A program made the translations under genes and the position numbers. This document shows, piece by piece, positions 1-8,725 of a DNA stretch of 64,000 nucleotides (its first letter is position 1; every line of letters starts with the position of its first letter). A model generated the notes under the pieces. The model was not told the DNA's origin. It ran no database searches and worked only from the letters and a program-made list of their open reading frames with translations. Source of the DNA: an uncultured Roseburia sp. (GTDB lineage: Bacteria; Bacillota_A; Clostridia; Lachnospirales; Lachnospiraceae); contig USRX01000002.1 in NCBI GenBank assembly GCA_900557275.1, positions 62,001 to 126,000 on the forward strand. The letters are read 5' to 3'.

Positions 1-199
1 AAAAACAGGATTACTGATATAAGTCTGAGCTTGTAAAATATGTTTGACAGCAGGATACTGTTTTATAAAAAAGTATGAATTGTATATGAAGTGGCCTAAG
101 AATAAGTACAAGAGAAGCTTTAAATGTATATAGAAATCGATTTCGGAGATATGCGTAATAGATGCACTAAGCTATACAGAACAAATAAGGAGAAGAATA
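1..199. other. Left-edge intergenic stretch, no gene seen
   Basis: AT-rich sequence ahead of the first gene. I see no convincing ORF, RNA or repeat. A TTGACA hexamer lies at 45-50, but the best downstream -10-like sequence is only about 14 bases away, so I do not call a promoter. An AGGAG ribosome binding site at 188-193 serves the gene starting at 200. Confidence 0.4.
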
Positions 200-688
200 A
201 TGAAAGCAGCAATTATTACATCCAGCGATAAAGGATACGCTGGAGAGAGAGAAGATGTCAGCGGACAGGTAATGGAAGACATGCTGAAAGAGGCAGGATA
301 TGAGATTCTTCGGAAAGTCGTGCTTCCGGACGAAAAGGATATGCTGGCAGCAGAGATGATCAAAATGAGTGAAGACGGCGCAGACCTTGTCATGACTACC
401 GGCGGAACCGGATTTTCCAAAAGAGATGTGACACCGGAAGCTACAAAAATGGTCATTGAAAAAGAAGCCCGTGGAATTACAGATGCGATCCTGTTTTATT
501 CCCTGTCTATCACACCGAGGGCTATGCTTTCCAGAGCGATTGCAGGTATCCGTGGGGAGACGCTGATCGTAAACCTTCCGGGAAGTCCAAAAGCAGTCAG
601 GGAAGCACTGGAGTATATACTTCCGTCTCTGAAACACGGACTGGAGATCTTAAAAGGCGAAGCCAGCGAGTGCGCGAGAAAAGACTGA
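200..688 (+). CDS. mogA: Molybdenum cofactor biosynthesis protein, MogA/MoaB family
   Basis: This 162-residue protein belongs to the MogA/MoaB fold, which adenylylates molybdopterin ahead of molybdate insertion in the cytosol. The diagnostic TTGGTG loop followed by RDVTPEA is seen near residues 65-80, and the LPGSPKAVREAL segment near residue 120-135 is the second conserved block. Length is normal for a stand-alone family member. The start is supported by AGGAGAAG about 8 bases upstream. MogA and MoaB cannot be separated reliably by eye. A user of the cofactor, the molybdopterin oxidoreductase at 47528-50209, lies in the same window but far away. No other moa or moe gene is adjacent, so this gene may end an operon entering from the left. 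Confidence 0.85.
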   Translation: MKAAIITSSDKGYAGEREDVSGQVMEDMLKEAGYEILRKVVLPDEKDMLAAEMIKMSEDGADLVMTTGGTGFSKRDVTPEATKMVIEKEARGITDAILFYSLSITPRAMLSRAIAGIRGETLIVNLPGSPKAVREALEYILPSLKHGLEILKGEASECARKD

Positions 689-809
689 GAAAATCTGTCT
701 GAAAAGCTAAAAGCATATATTCAATAATATAGCAACAAGAACAGACTGGATACAATGGAGCAGTTTTTATGGTTTATTAATGAAAAATGTGCATAATATA
801 AATGATAAT

Positions 810-841
810 AAATGGCACTGCATGAAATGCAGTGCCATTTT
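810..841. terminator. Bidirectional terminator between mogA and the first glycyl radical enzyme
   Basis: A perfect 14-bp stem, AAATGGCACTGCAT with its complement and a 3-4 base loop, lies between two convergent genes. It is followed by a short T-rich tract on both strands, so it probably ends transcription from both sides. Confidence 0.75.
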
Positions 842-863
842 GTAGAGGTAGGGAATTAAATTA

Positions 864-3281
864 TTAAAGAGAGTTTTCTGTTCTTGCGATAATATCATTT
901 TGCAGACCGGTTGCCAATTCAACAAAGTAAGCGGAAAAACCGGCAACGCGGACAACCAGATCTCTGTATTTTTCCGGATCTTTTTGTGCTGCGCGTAATT
1001 CATCAGAACTGATGATGTTATATTGCAGTTCCATGCCTCCCATATCATAATAAGAGAAAAGCATGGATTTCATTTTATTAATGCTTTCTTTACCCTGTAG
1101 TGTTTTTGGTGAAAAACGTATATTTAATGCAAATCCGGTAGGAAAATTGTGATGGTCGTAACTTGTTGCAGAACGGAGTACGGCAAGAGGACCATTTTTA
1201 TCAGCGCCCTGGCATGGTGAAGAGGAATCAGATAAAGGATCGCCATATTTTCTGCCATCTGGGGTTGCCCATGCGCGTTTTCCAGCTACAACATGGGCTG
1301 AAGCACTTCCTACCCACATTCTTAATCGTCCGCGAGCCATTTTTTTACTGTTTATTATTTTAGCAATCATCTCCATAGACCATTTGGCGATTTCATCTGC
1401 ATAAGGATCTGCATTTCCATAACGATGAGGCATATTTATAATTTGCTGACGTAGGTCTTCATAACCGACCCAATCTGCCATTAGAGCATCATATAGTTTT
1501 TTTGCACTACACAGTTTTTGGTCATAAACCATATATTTTATAGCTACAAGGCTGTCAATCATAACGCCTGTTCCGCCTACAGAAGTACCATATGAATTAT
1601 ATTTAGCTCCACCGCGTACGCAATCGGTACCTGATTCTACACATCCGTCTAACATGGCTGATAGCGCTGGAACAGGATAGATTTTCCAATGGTAGTATTC
1701 CAGGGCATTATTTAAAATACATAGCCAGTTTGCAAAATAATCAATATTTGCGACGAATGCTTTTTTTACATCTTCAAACGTATTCATTTCATACAGAAAT
1801 CCATAGCCTGGAACACATTTTTGTTTGTTTACGGGATTGATGCCGTTATTAATGCTGAGAAGCAGTACATTAGCAAGGTTGATATCTGCACAGGAATTTA
1901 CGCACTGAGAAGCTGAGTAATCATTTCCGGATCCGGCAATTTCTTGACATCCGTTTATTGCAAAATTTCTGGCGTCTTCTGGTAAATAGTATTTTCCCTG
2001 CAACAAGGTTTCAATAATAAGATCCTCATTTTGAAAACAAGGGATTCCACCGGCACGTTTTGAAGATTCAATCGCACATTCAAATAGCTTGTCAGGCATA
2101 CGGCGGCTGACGCGTAAAGACACCGGCGGTTCATGTAACTGAAGACGTGCAGCTGCTTCAAGTCCCATATAGGTAACGGGGTTAGTTGCATCGTTGCCAT
2201 TTTTATCGCATCCGCCAAGAGTAAGATGCATAAAGGTAGAATATGCACCAGTTACCTGAGCGGTAAAGCGAAGTCGTGCATTAAACAGACAACCTACTTT
2301 TAGCCAGAAACAGTCTACAATTTCCTGTGCTTCTTCTAATGTAATAGTTTCTTCATCCAGTTCTTTTTTTAAGCAGGGGTAGGTATACTGGTCAAAACGG
2401 CCAAAGGAGCAGTTCTGATAGTTTCCGTCAATAAATAAAAATAATTGATACAAATAGGTCGCCTGAACTGCTTCCCGAAATGTTCTGGCTGGGTTTTGGG
2501 CAATATAATCCAGGGATTCAGCCATGTCTAACAATTCAGTTTTTCTGGCAGTACAGGAGGTGGATGCTGCTGTCTCACGACATTTTTCAGCATAACGATG
2601 AGCCAGCAATATATAGGCGTCGCATACAGTTACAATAGATTTATAAAAATAATATTTTTCAGGATCAGTTTCATCATTGGAAAATCCATTCCATTTTTTT
2701 AAAGCATTTAAAGCTTCCTTGCGAACTGCCCCAAATCCTTTAGAAACCACACGTCCATAGTTAGGGATAAGATGTCCTGTGGCAACTACACGTCCACGTC
2801 CTCCCTGACCTATATTTAAAACATTTGCATTGATGATATCATCAGTACCGTCCGGATAACAGTCAGCCATACCTGTCCATAGGGTGTTTTCCGTCCAGTA
2901 ATCCCGTACAGATAAAATTTTTTCTTTGTGTTCATCTGGAAGAATCATAGGTTCATCCTGCTGTTTTCTGGTATAAAATGAACCATCATCTAATTCTGAA
3001 TATAACCACGCGATTCCTGATATTTCCGGCCACAGAGTGGTACCTTTATAATTAGTAGCAAGATTGCCGACGATTAGTTCATCTTCTTCTACACGAATAG
3101 TCATTTTAGAGCAGATTTCGTATTGGAGTTGTGCCCGAAATAGCGGAGCAGGTAAAGTTTTATGTTGTTTATGAAAATCAGTTACAAGCATAGTTCTTTC
3201 AGAATCTAATGTAAACATAGTATCTCTGTAACGTTTTCTCATTCTGCAAATTCTGTCAGATATAGGGCGGAAATTATACAT
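864..3281 (-). CDS. Glycyl radical enzyme (GCQE type), substrate unknown
   Basis: This 805-residue protein is a complete glycyl radical enzyme of the pyruvate formate-lyase-like superfamily. The C-terminal radical loop is RVAGFSAYF with the radical glycine at residue 781. The thiyl-radical cysteine is C445 in the motif GCQE, and E447 occupies the position of the catalytic acid/base of eliminating members (diol dehydratases, choline and sulfonate lyases, hydroxyproline dehydratase) and some decarboxylases. Q446 replaces the more common V. FGRFDQY near residue 300 and GHLIPNYG near residue 165 are family blocks. The start follows AAAGGAG. It has no activase of its own; the one at 8726-9670 may serve both enzymes. 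A family member is certain, the substrate is not. Pyruvate formate-lyase itself is excluded, because that has adjacent cysteines. Confidence 0.9.
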   Translation of the reverse strand: MYNFRPISDRICRMRKRYRDTMFTLDSERTMLVTDFHKQHKTLPAPLFRAQLQYEICSKMTIRVEEDELIVGNLATNYKGTTLWPEISGIAWLYSELDDGSFYTRKQQDEPMILPDEHKEKILSVRDYWTENTLWTGMADCYPDGTDDIINANVLNIGQGGRGRVVATGHLIPNYGRVVSKGFGAVRKEALNALKKWNGFSNDETDPEKYYFYKSIVTVCDAYILLAHRYAEKCRETAASTSCTARKTELLDMAESLDYIAQNPARTFREAVQATYLYQLFLFIDGNYQNCSFGRFDQYTYPCLKKELDEETITLEEAQEIVDCFWLKVGCLFNARLRFTAQVTGAYSTFMHLTLGGCDKNGNDATNPVTYMGLEAAARLQLHEPPVSLRVSRRMPDKLFECAIESSKRAGGIPCFQNEDLIIETLLQGKYYLPEDARNFAINGCQEIAGSGNDYSASQCVNSCADINLANVLLLSINNGINPVNKQKCVPGYGFLYEMNTFEDVKKAFVANIDYFANWLCILNNALEYYHWKIYPVPALSAMLDGCVESGTDCVRGGAKYNSYGTSVGGTGVMIDSLVAIKYMVYDQKLCSAKKLYDALMADWVGYEDLRQQIINMPHRYGNADPYADEIAKWSMEMIAKIINSKKMARGRLRMWVGSASAHVVAGKRAWATPDGRKYGDPLSDSSSPCQGADKNGPLAVLRSATSYDHHNFPTGFALNIRFSPKTLQGKESINKMKSMLFSYYDMGGMELQYNIISSDELRAAQKDPEKYRDLVVRVAGFSAYFVELATGLQNDIIARTENSL

Positions 3282-3331
3282 TAATTAAAGTCTCCTTTCA
3301 GTAATGCTAAATGTAGTTAATTTGTATGCAT

Positions 3332-3361
3332 AATATAATTCATCTTTTCGAAAACGTCCAA
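3332..3361 (-). promoter_or_regulatory. Promoter of the GCQE glycyl radical enzyme gene
   Basis: Read on the minus strand, TTGGAC (3361-3356) and TATATT (3337-3332) are separated by 18 bases, about 50 bases ahead of the start at 3281. The same -35 hexamer and spacing occur at the permease promoter at 4553-4582, which suggests shared control by the LysR regulator between them. Confidence 0.55.
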
Positions 3362-3419
3362 TATGTTTTTACTTCCAGCACATTCAAAAATACTTATGAC
3401 TTTTAGAGAATATAATATG

Positions 3420-3449
3420 AAACCGCCAGTCAGAATAAACTGGCGGTTG
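3420..3449 (-). terminator. Hairpin after the lysR gene
   Basis: A 10-bp inverted repeat, AACCGCCAGT with ACTGGCGGTT, follows the regulator stop codon on the minus strand. The U-run is weak (TTTCATATT), so termination may be partial. Confidence 0.5.
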
Positions 3450-3465
3450 TTAACTTAGCAAGGGA

Positions 3466-4419
3466 TTAGATTATTTCATTTTCTTTTTGAAATTCCAGAT
3501 ACTCCTCTAACCAATCTTTAAATTCATCTCTGAAAAAATTTTGGATCAGAGTGACAAGATATAGTAATGGGGGGCTGTTTGTATTTTTCTGCCATGCAAG
3601 ACTGGTGGTCTGAACATCTGGGTCATCTATAATATGCAGCATTTTGCATTTACGGTTGTCATAGATGCCCATGTGTTCCGGAAGAAATGCACAACCTCGT
3701 CCAAATGCAACAAGTGTACGGTGAATGATTGCAGAAGCTGCCGTTTCAGAAATGATAGGTTCGTATCCGACCTTCCGTCTGGAATCCAACATTTTTTCAT
3801 ATGCCATCCCGGCCCATGCCGCATCAGTCATTATGATTTTTTCATGAATGATATCTGAAATGTAAACAGAATCTTTTCTGGCAAGTGGATGGGTAATTGG
3901 AACCAAAAACCCCATTTTGTCATCATAGAGATCCATACAGTTTATATTGGCCAGACCGGAAAAATTAAAAGAAGGACAGATGGCAAGATCTAAATTTCCC
4001 TGTTCTAGGTCGTTTCTCATGCTGGCAAAAGACACCTGTACAAGTTTTACATTGATATTGGGATATTTATCATTAAAACTGACGAGAATATCATCCAAAT
4101 AAGAAAATGTACTGGAACCGAGAATGCCCAGGTAAAGTTCGCCCTGTCCAAATTGATGATTCCAGATATTTTGGGCATGACGAACAGCAGAATCATAGTC
4201 TTTTAAAATATGCATGCAGTCTTTGTAGAAAGAATATCCGGCGTCTGTTAAATGAAGATGTCCCTTATTGCGTGTAAAGAGCTTAATCTCTAATTCATGC
4301 TCAATATTTGCAATTTGTTGACTCATGGCTGTTTGCGAAATATAGTTTATCTGTGCTGCTTTTGTGATATTTTCAAATTTTGCAACATCTATAAAATATC
4401 TCATGCGTAAAATATTCAT
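3466..4419 (-). CDS. LysR-family transcriptional regulator
   Basis: This protein of about 317 residues starts MNILRMRYFIDVAKFENITKAA, the classical LysR winged helix-turn-helix, with SQTAMSQQIANIEHELEIKLFTR as recognition helix and wing. The rest is a LysR substrate-binding domain. I prefer the start at 4419, because GGAAGG lies 9 bases upstream and homologues begin here; an upstream in-frame start at 4473 would add 18 unusual residues. The gene is divergent from the anion permease and sits between the two glycyl radical enzyme genes, so it is the likely activator of both units. The inducer is presumably the substrate or product of the pathway, which is unknown. A candidate binding site is at 4517-4532. 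Confidence 0.85.
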   Translation of the reverse strand: MNILRMRYFIDVAKFENITKAAQINYISQTAMSQQIANIEHELEIKLFTRNKGHLHLTDAGYSFYKDCMHILKDYDSAVRHAQNIWNHQFGQGELYLGILGSSTFSYLDDILVSFNDKYPNINVKLVQVSFASMRNDLEQGNLDLAICPSFNFSGLANINCMDLYDDKMGFLVPITHPLARKDSVYISDIIHEKIIMTDAAWAGMAYEKMLDSRRKVGYEPIISETAASAIIHRTLVAFGRGCAFLPEHMGIYDNRKCKMLHIIDDPDVQTTSLAWQKNTNSPPLLYLVTLIQNFFRDEFKDWLEEYLEFQKENEII

Positions 4420-4516
4420 AAGAGAGGCCCTTCCTTTTTGATAATAAAGATCGTTAACATGTTTATATGACATATTATACTAAAAGAATTATAAGAAAAA
4501 AAGCATCGCAGTAAAA

Positions 4517-4532
4517 ATAAGTTTTTGCTTAT
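4517..4532. promoter_or_regulatory. Candidate LysR operator
   Basis: The interrupted palindrome ATAAG-TTTTTG-CTTAT lies in the divergent lysR/permease gap, some 20 bases ahead of the permease -35. Its size and T-N12-A core fit LysR-type sites. A related half-site, CATAAG followed by a T-rich stretch, occurs on the minus strand at about 3390-3400, roughly 30 bases ahead of the -35 of the GCQE enzyme gene. Confidence 0.45.
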
Positions 4533-4552
4533 GAGGGGATAGAAAATACTTG

Positions 4553-4582
4553 TTGGACAATAAAAAAGACAAATGGTATCTT
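4553..4582 (+). promoter_or_regulatory. Promoter of the permease-glycyl radical enzyme operon
   Basis: TTGGAC (4553-4558) and TATCTT (4577-4582) are 18 bases apart, about 60 bases ahead of the permease start. The weak -10 is what would be expected of an activator-dependent promoter. Confidence 0.45.
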
Positions 4583-4643
4583 TGGGGTAACCTCAATGGA
4601 AGCGCGCTGGGGAAGGGGAATACAATAGAAAGGTAAAGTAAAA

Positions 4644-6083
4644 ATGCAAACACAGAAAAAGACATATTTACACATTATTATTGCAATTATTATAGGGGTT
4701 GTTTTGCTGAATGCTGTTCCTGCTGTAAATGGATTGAGTGAGGTGGGGGTAAAAGTAATTGCTGTATTTGTTCCGGTTTTATATTTATGGCTGACCGTGG
4801 GGACGGATTGGACAAGCTGGTTAGCACTTGCTCTGATATTTATGACAGGAATTATGGCTCCGGCAGCAGTATATGCAGGGACATTTGGCAGTCCGCTGAT
4901 TATTACTGTTATCGGAATGATGGCATTCAGTAAGGTGCTTGTTGATACCGGGGTTATTGATACGGCAGTAAAATGGGCAATGACAAGAGAAATTGTTCGA
5001 AATCGCCCATATGTATTTATGATAATGATTTTTGTAGTCTGTGCTGTTGTCAGTGTATTTATGGATGTTGGTGCAGTAACATTGGTATTTATTGCAGTAA
5101 TCAAAGTTGCCTGTGAACAGATTGGATATAAAAAGGGGGATCCGTTCTGCACAGCATTATTTCTTGGGCTGTTCTGGATCACAAATGCATGGAATGGAGG
5201 ATCGCCTCTTGGACATGCGCTCCCTATTATTATGATGAATGCAGCTACTGCAGGAGGTTATGAGATTACATTTGCAAAATGGATGTCTATAGGCATTCCA
5301 GCAGCGTTGATTATGACTGTAATTGCAATCGTTTTTATTTGTCTCATTTGGAGACCGGAAGCTTCTAAATTTAAAAATTATGATTTGGATGCGATTAAAA
5401 AAGAAATAAAACCATTAACAAAGCAGGGGATTATTACGATTGTTCTTCTGGTACTGGTAGTATTATATTGGGTTCTTCCAACGATTTTCCCATCAATGTT
5501 GCCTGCAAAAATTGCAGCAGTTTATAGTACGTGGGGAACCACATTACCATTAATTATTGCAATGGCATTACTTTGTATTATTCATATTAATGGAAAACCA
5601 ATTACTACATTTCGTGAGATGACGAGTACCTCTACAGTTACAGTGTTGTTATTTATTGGCGCTGTATCCGTATTAGGAAGTGCGATCAGCAGTCCGGACA
5701 CAGGCATTTCTGCTTGTCTTGCAAATATTTTGTCTCCGATTACCTCTAGTATACCAATTTTTGCAGTAATTATTATTGCATTCTTAGGATGTATTATTTT
5801 AACAAACTTTATTTCGAATACGGTATGTATGCTGTTATTCTTTAGTCTCGTTGTTCCGATTGCATCCGCAGCAGGACAAAATGTAAGTGCAATTATTATT
5901 TTATTATGTGTACTTGCGTGTTTTGCCTCGCTGGTTCCATCTGCTGCGATTACTGCCCCATTTTATTTTGGCGAGCAGTACATTACCGTCAAAAATTCAT
6001 TTAAGTCAAATATAATGATGATTATTATTGTATGGGCGTTGATATCTTTTGTGGTATTTCCATTATGTAATTTGGCTGGATAG
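4644..6083 (+). CDS. SLC13/ArsB-like anion permease
   Basis: This 479-residue protein is almost wholly hydrophobic, with about 11-12 predicted membrane spans and two repeated halves, as in the ion-transporter superfamily holding DASS/SLC13 and citrate permeases. Spans begin at residue 8 and the last ends near residue 475. The segments around NAWNGGSPLGHALP (residues 180-195) and the ISNTVC loop (near 395) match the re-entrant hairpin positions of the family. Characterised relatives carry dicarboxylates, tricarboxylates or sulfate with sodium or protons. Here it heads the operon with a glycyl radical enzyme, its activase and an alcohol dehydrogenase, so it probably imports the substrate, which suggests an anion such as a hydroxy-carboxylate or sulfonate. 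That last step is inference. Confidence 0.75.
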   Translation: MQTQKKTYLHIIIAIIIGVVLLNAVPAVNGLSEVGVKVIAVFVPVLYLWLTVGTDWTSWLALALIFMTGIMAPAAVYAGTFGSPLIITVIGMMAFSKVLVDTGVIDTAVKWAMTREIVRNRPYVFMIMIFVVCAVVSVFMDVGAVTLVFIAVIKVACEQIGYKKGDPFCTALFLGLFWITNAWNGGSPLGHALPIIMMNAATAGGYEITFAKWMSIGIPAALIMTVIAIVFICLIWRPEASKFKNYDLDAIKKEIKPLTKQGIITIVLLVLVVLYWVLPTIFPSMLPAKIAAVYSTWGTTLPLIIAMALLCIIHINGKPITTFREMTSTSTVTVLLFIGAVSVLGSAISSPDTGISACLANILSPITSSIPIFAVIIIAFLGCIILTNFISNTVCMLLFFSLVVPIASAAGQNVSAIIILLCVLACFASLVPSAAITAPFYFGEQYITVKNSFKSNIMMIIIVWALISFVVFPLCNLAG

Positions 6084-6157
6084 GTAGCTGGAAAGAATAT
6101 TTTAGTAAAAAATATTGGCAAAAAATAAAAGAAACAGTTTGGAAAAACAATCTAATG

Positions 6158-6189
6158 AAGGGGCGGGATGCGATAGCAAAACGCCCCTT
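6158..6189 (+). promoter_or_regulatory. Intercistronic hairpin ahead of the second glycyl radical enzyme
   Basis: AAGGGGCG (6158-6165) and CGCCCCTT (6182-6189) form an 8-bp GC-rich stem. There is no U-run; instead an AGGAGGAG ribosome binding site follows directly. It could be a processing or stabilising hairpin that lets the enzyme be made at higher levels than the permease. Confidence 0.5.
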
Positions 6190-6207
6190 AAATAAAAGGA
6201 GGAGAAT

Positions 6208-8634
6208 ATGTATAAATTTCGTCCTATTACAGATAGAGTAAAACAGGAACGTGAAAAATATCGAAATACAATTCCTTATATTGATATTACACGATACAAA
6301 ATTGTTACAGAATTTTATATGGCCAATCAAAATCTGACAGGTATTTTAAAAAGAGCTTATAATTTTAAAAATATGTGTGAAAAAATGCCTGTTTTTATTC
6401 GCAAAGATGATTTAATAGTGGGAAATTATGTAGGTTCTTATCGGGCAACGGCATTATATCCGGAAAATTCGGTAGACTGGCTTCCGGCAGAACTGAAAAA
6501 TAATGCTGTGGAGACAAGAGAGGTAGACCCTTATAAGATAAAAGAAGAAGATAAAGAGTATGTGCTTTCTACAATTGACTTCTGGAATAACGAATCGATG
6601 AATGCAAAATTGAATCCATATATTCCGGAACATTTTTCAGAGATTGTTGCAGGAGGACCGTTATTTTTTACTCCAAAAAATATCTGCCCACAGCCAGTAG
6701 GTCATTTTGTGCCTAATTATCAGAAGGCAATACGAATAGGATTTGGCACTATAAAAAAAGAAGCGGAAGATAAAATGATCGCTTTAGAAGAAAATGGATT
6801 TATGGGATCCAGTGCTGAACAGTACAGTTTTTATCGAAGTGTCGCTATTGTAAGTGAAGGAATTATTCTATTTGCCAAGAGATACGAAAAAGCATGTTTG
6901 GAACTGGCGGAAAAAGAAAAAGATCCGAAACGTAAAAAAGAGTGGGAACAGATTGCAGATACAATGGGATGGATTATGGAAAAACCGGCAAGAAATTTCA
7001 GAGATGCGATTCAGGCATTGTGGTTTTATCAGATGTGTGTATTGATGGATGCAAATATGCACGGAACCAGTCTTGGACGGTTTGACCAGTATTTGGGAGA
7101 ATATGCTGAGAACGATCTGAAAGCTGGTAGCATTACAGAAGATGAAATGCAGGAAATAATCGATCTGTATTATCTGAAAGTAGCTGAAATGAATAAAATA
7201 TGGTCTGCGCGTACGGCACGTTCTGCGCCAGGATATTCCGGGGGACAGTTATTTACGCTTGGCGGTGTAGATGAAAATGGTCATGATGCATCGAATATTA
7301 TTACTTATATGGGATTAGAGGCTGTCGGAAGACTGCAACTACACAATCCGTCACAGGCACTTCGCATTCATAAAAATACACCGAAAAAATTGTGGCAGTG
7401 TGCATTATCTGTAAATAAAATAGCCGGTGGGGTACCAGCATTTTTTTCTGATGAAACAATCAGGCCGGCATTGGAAAAAAGAGGGATCAGACCGGAAGAT
7501 ACATGGAAATATACTCCGGTTGGCTGTGTGGAACCTTCTATCGGAGGGGAAGAATGGCCGGCATGCGGTGGAATCGGAATCAGTTCATATTTAAATATGG
7601 TCAATGTGTTATTGTTAGCTATTAATAATGGAAAAAATTATAGAGCTAGTATGGATGGAACTGTAAATAATACACAATTTGGACCACAGACGGGATATTT
7701 ATATGAAATGAATTCCATAGAAGATGTTAAATGCGCATATTTAAAACAATTAGAATTTTGGGTTCGATGGCATGTGAATGCTATTAATATGTTTGAATCA
7801 ATTGCATGCAACGTACTTCCACAACCATTGGTTTCTGCGATGATGGAAGGATGTATGGAAAAAGGTACTGATGTAATGAAGGGAGGAGCAAAATATAATT
7901 CTACAGGTCATATCGGAATCGGAATTGGAAACGTAACAGATTGTTTGAATATTATCGAAAAACTTTGCTTTAACGATAAAGTATGTTCAACAAAAACATT
8001 GTATAATGCATTGATAAATAACTGGCAGGGATATGAAACGCTGCATCAGATGATACTTCATGATATGCCGCGATATGGAAATGGAATAAAAGAAGCAGAT
8101 AAAACTGCAGTATGGGTTGCAAAAACATATAGTGATCTCGTGACAGGCATGTCTGGTCCGCGTGGCAATTATGCAGCCGGATTATTCCCTGTTACAATGA
8201 ATGTTGTATATGGAGCATTAACCGGTGCATCACCGGATGGAAGAGTTTCGGGAGAACCGCTTGCGGATGGTATTTCTGCTATGCAGGGTATGGATAGAAG
8301 CGGTCCAACAGCGATTCTGAGATCAGTGACATCTTTTGATCATACGGATTTTTCCAATGGTATTTTGCTAAATATGAAATTTCATCCAACAGTACTTTCC
8401 AATGAAGATGGATTTGATAAATTGCAGCAGTTAATGCATACATATTTTTGTGATATGGGTGGCATGGAAATGCAGTTAAATATTGTATCTGCTGATACTT
8501 TGAAAGATGCACAGAAACATCCGGAAAATTATAAGGATCTTGTGGTTCGTATTGCAGGATTTTCAGCATATTTTGTAGAAGTATTCAAGGGAATGCAGGA
8601 TGATCTGATTCGAAGAACAGAACTTGGGTTGTAA
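6208..8634 (+). CDS. Glycyl radical enzyme (GCVEP type), likely C-O/C-S/C-N eliminase
   Basis: This 808-residue protein is a complete glycyl radical enzyme. The radical loop RIAGFSAYF places the glycine at residue 784. The thiyl cysteine is C440 in GCVEP, with E442 as the acid/base, the signature shared by glycerol and propanediol dehydratases, choline lyase, isethionate lyase and hydroxyproline dehydratase. The stretch after the motif, GGEEWPACGG, differs from the glycerol dehydratase pattern with H-D at this place, as I remember it. LGRFDQY is near residue 290. It begins MYKFRPITDR, closely like the MYNFRPISDR of the enzyme at 864-3281, so the two are paralogues of equal length. It is followed by its activase and an alcohol dehydrogenase, which suggests a carbonyl product that is then reduced. 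The substrate is not assignable by eye. Confidence 0.9.
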   Translation: MYKFRPITDRVKQEREKYRNTIPYIDITRYKIVTEFYMANQNLTGILKRAYNFKNMCEKMPVFIRKDDLIVGNYVGSYRATALYPENSVDWLPAELKNNAVETREVDPYKIKEEDKEYVLSTIDFWNNESMNAKLNPYIPEHFSEIVAGGPLFFTPKNICPQPVGHFVPNYQKAIRIGFGTIKKEAEDKMIALEENGFMGSSAEQYSFYRSVAIVSEGIILFAKRYEKACLELAEKEKDPKRKKEWEQIADTMGWIMEKPARNFRDAIQALWFYQMCVLMDANMHGTSLGRFDQYLGEYAENDLKAGSITEDEMQEIIDLYYLKVAEMNKIWSARTARSAPGYSGGQLFTLGGVDENGHDASNIITYMGLEAVGRLQLHNPSQALRIHKNTPKKLWQCALSVNKIAGGVPAFFSDETIRPALEKRGIRPEDTWKYTPVGCVEPSIGGEEWPACGGIGISSYLNMVNVLLLAINNGKNYRASMDGTVNNTQFGPQTGYLYEMNSIEDVKCAYLKQLEFWVRWHVNAINMFESIACNVLPQPLVSAMMEGCMEKGTDVMKGGAKYNSTGHIGIGIGNVTDCLNIIEKLCFNDKVCSTKTLYNALINNWQGYETLHQMILHDMPRYGNGIKEADKTAVWVAKTYSDLVTGMSGPRGNYAAGLFPVTMNVVYGALTGASPDGRVSGEPLADGISAMQGMDRSGPTAILRSVTSFDHTDFSNGILLNMKFHPTVLSNEDGFDKLQQLMHTYFCDMGGMEMQLNIVSADTLKDAQKHPENYKDLVVRIAGFSAYFVEVFKGMQDDLIRRTELGL

Positions 8635-8725
8635 AAAAAGTAAATAAAAATCATATTTGAAAGAGTATTTGTATGAGTTTCAATTAGAAAAAATTAAAAG
8701 CAGCTAAAGCATGCAGGAGGTAAGA

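Noticed and set aside
864..8634. Assignment of either glycyl radical enzyme as pyruvate formate-lyase
   Set aside because: Both have a single active cysteine in a GCxE context rather than adjacent cysteines, and the activase has extra Fe-S clusters that PFL activase lacks.
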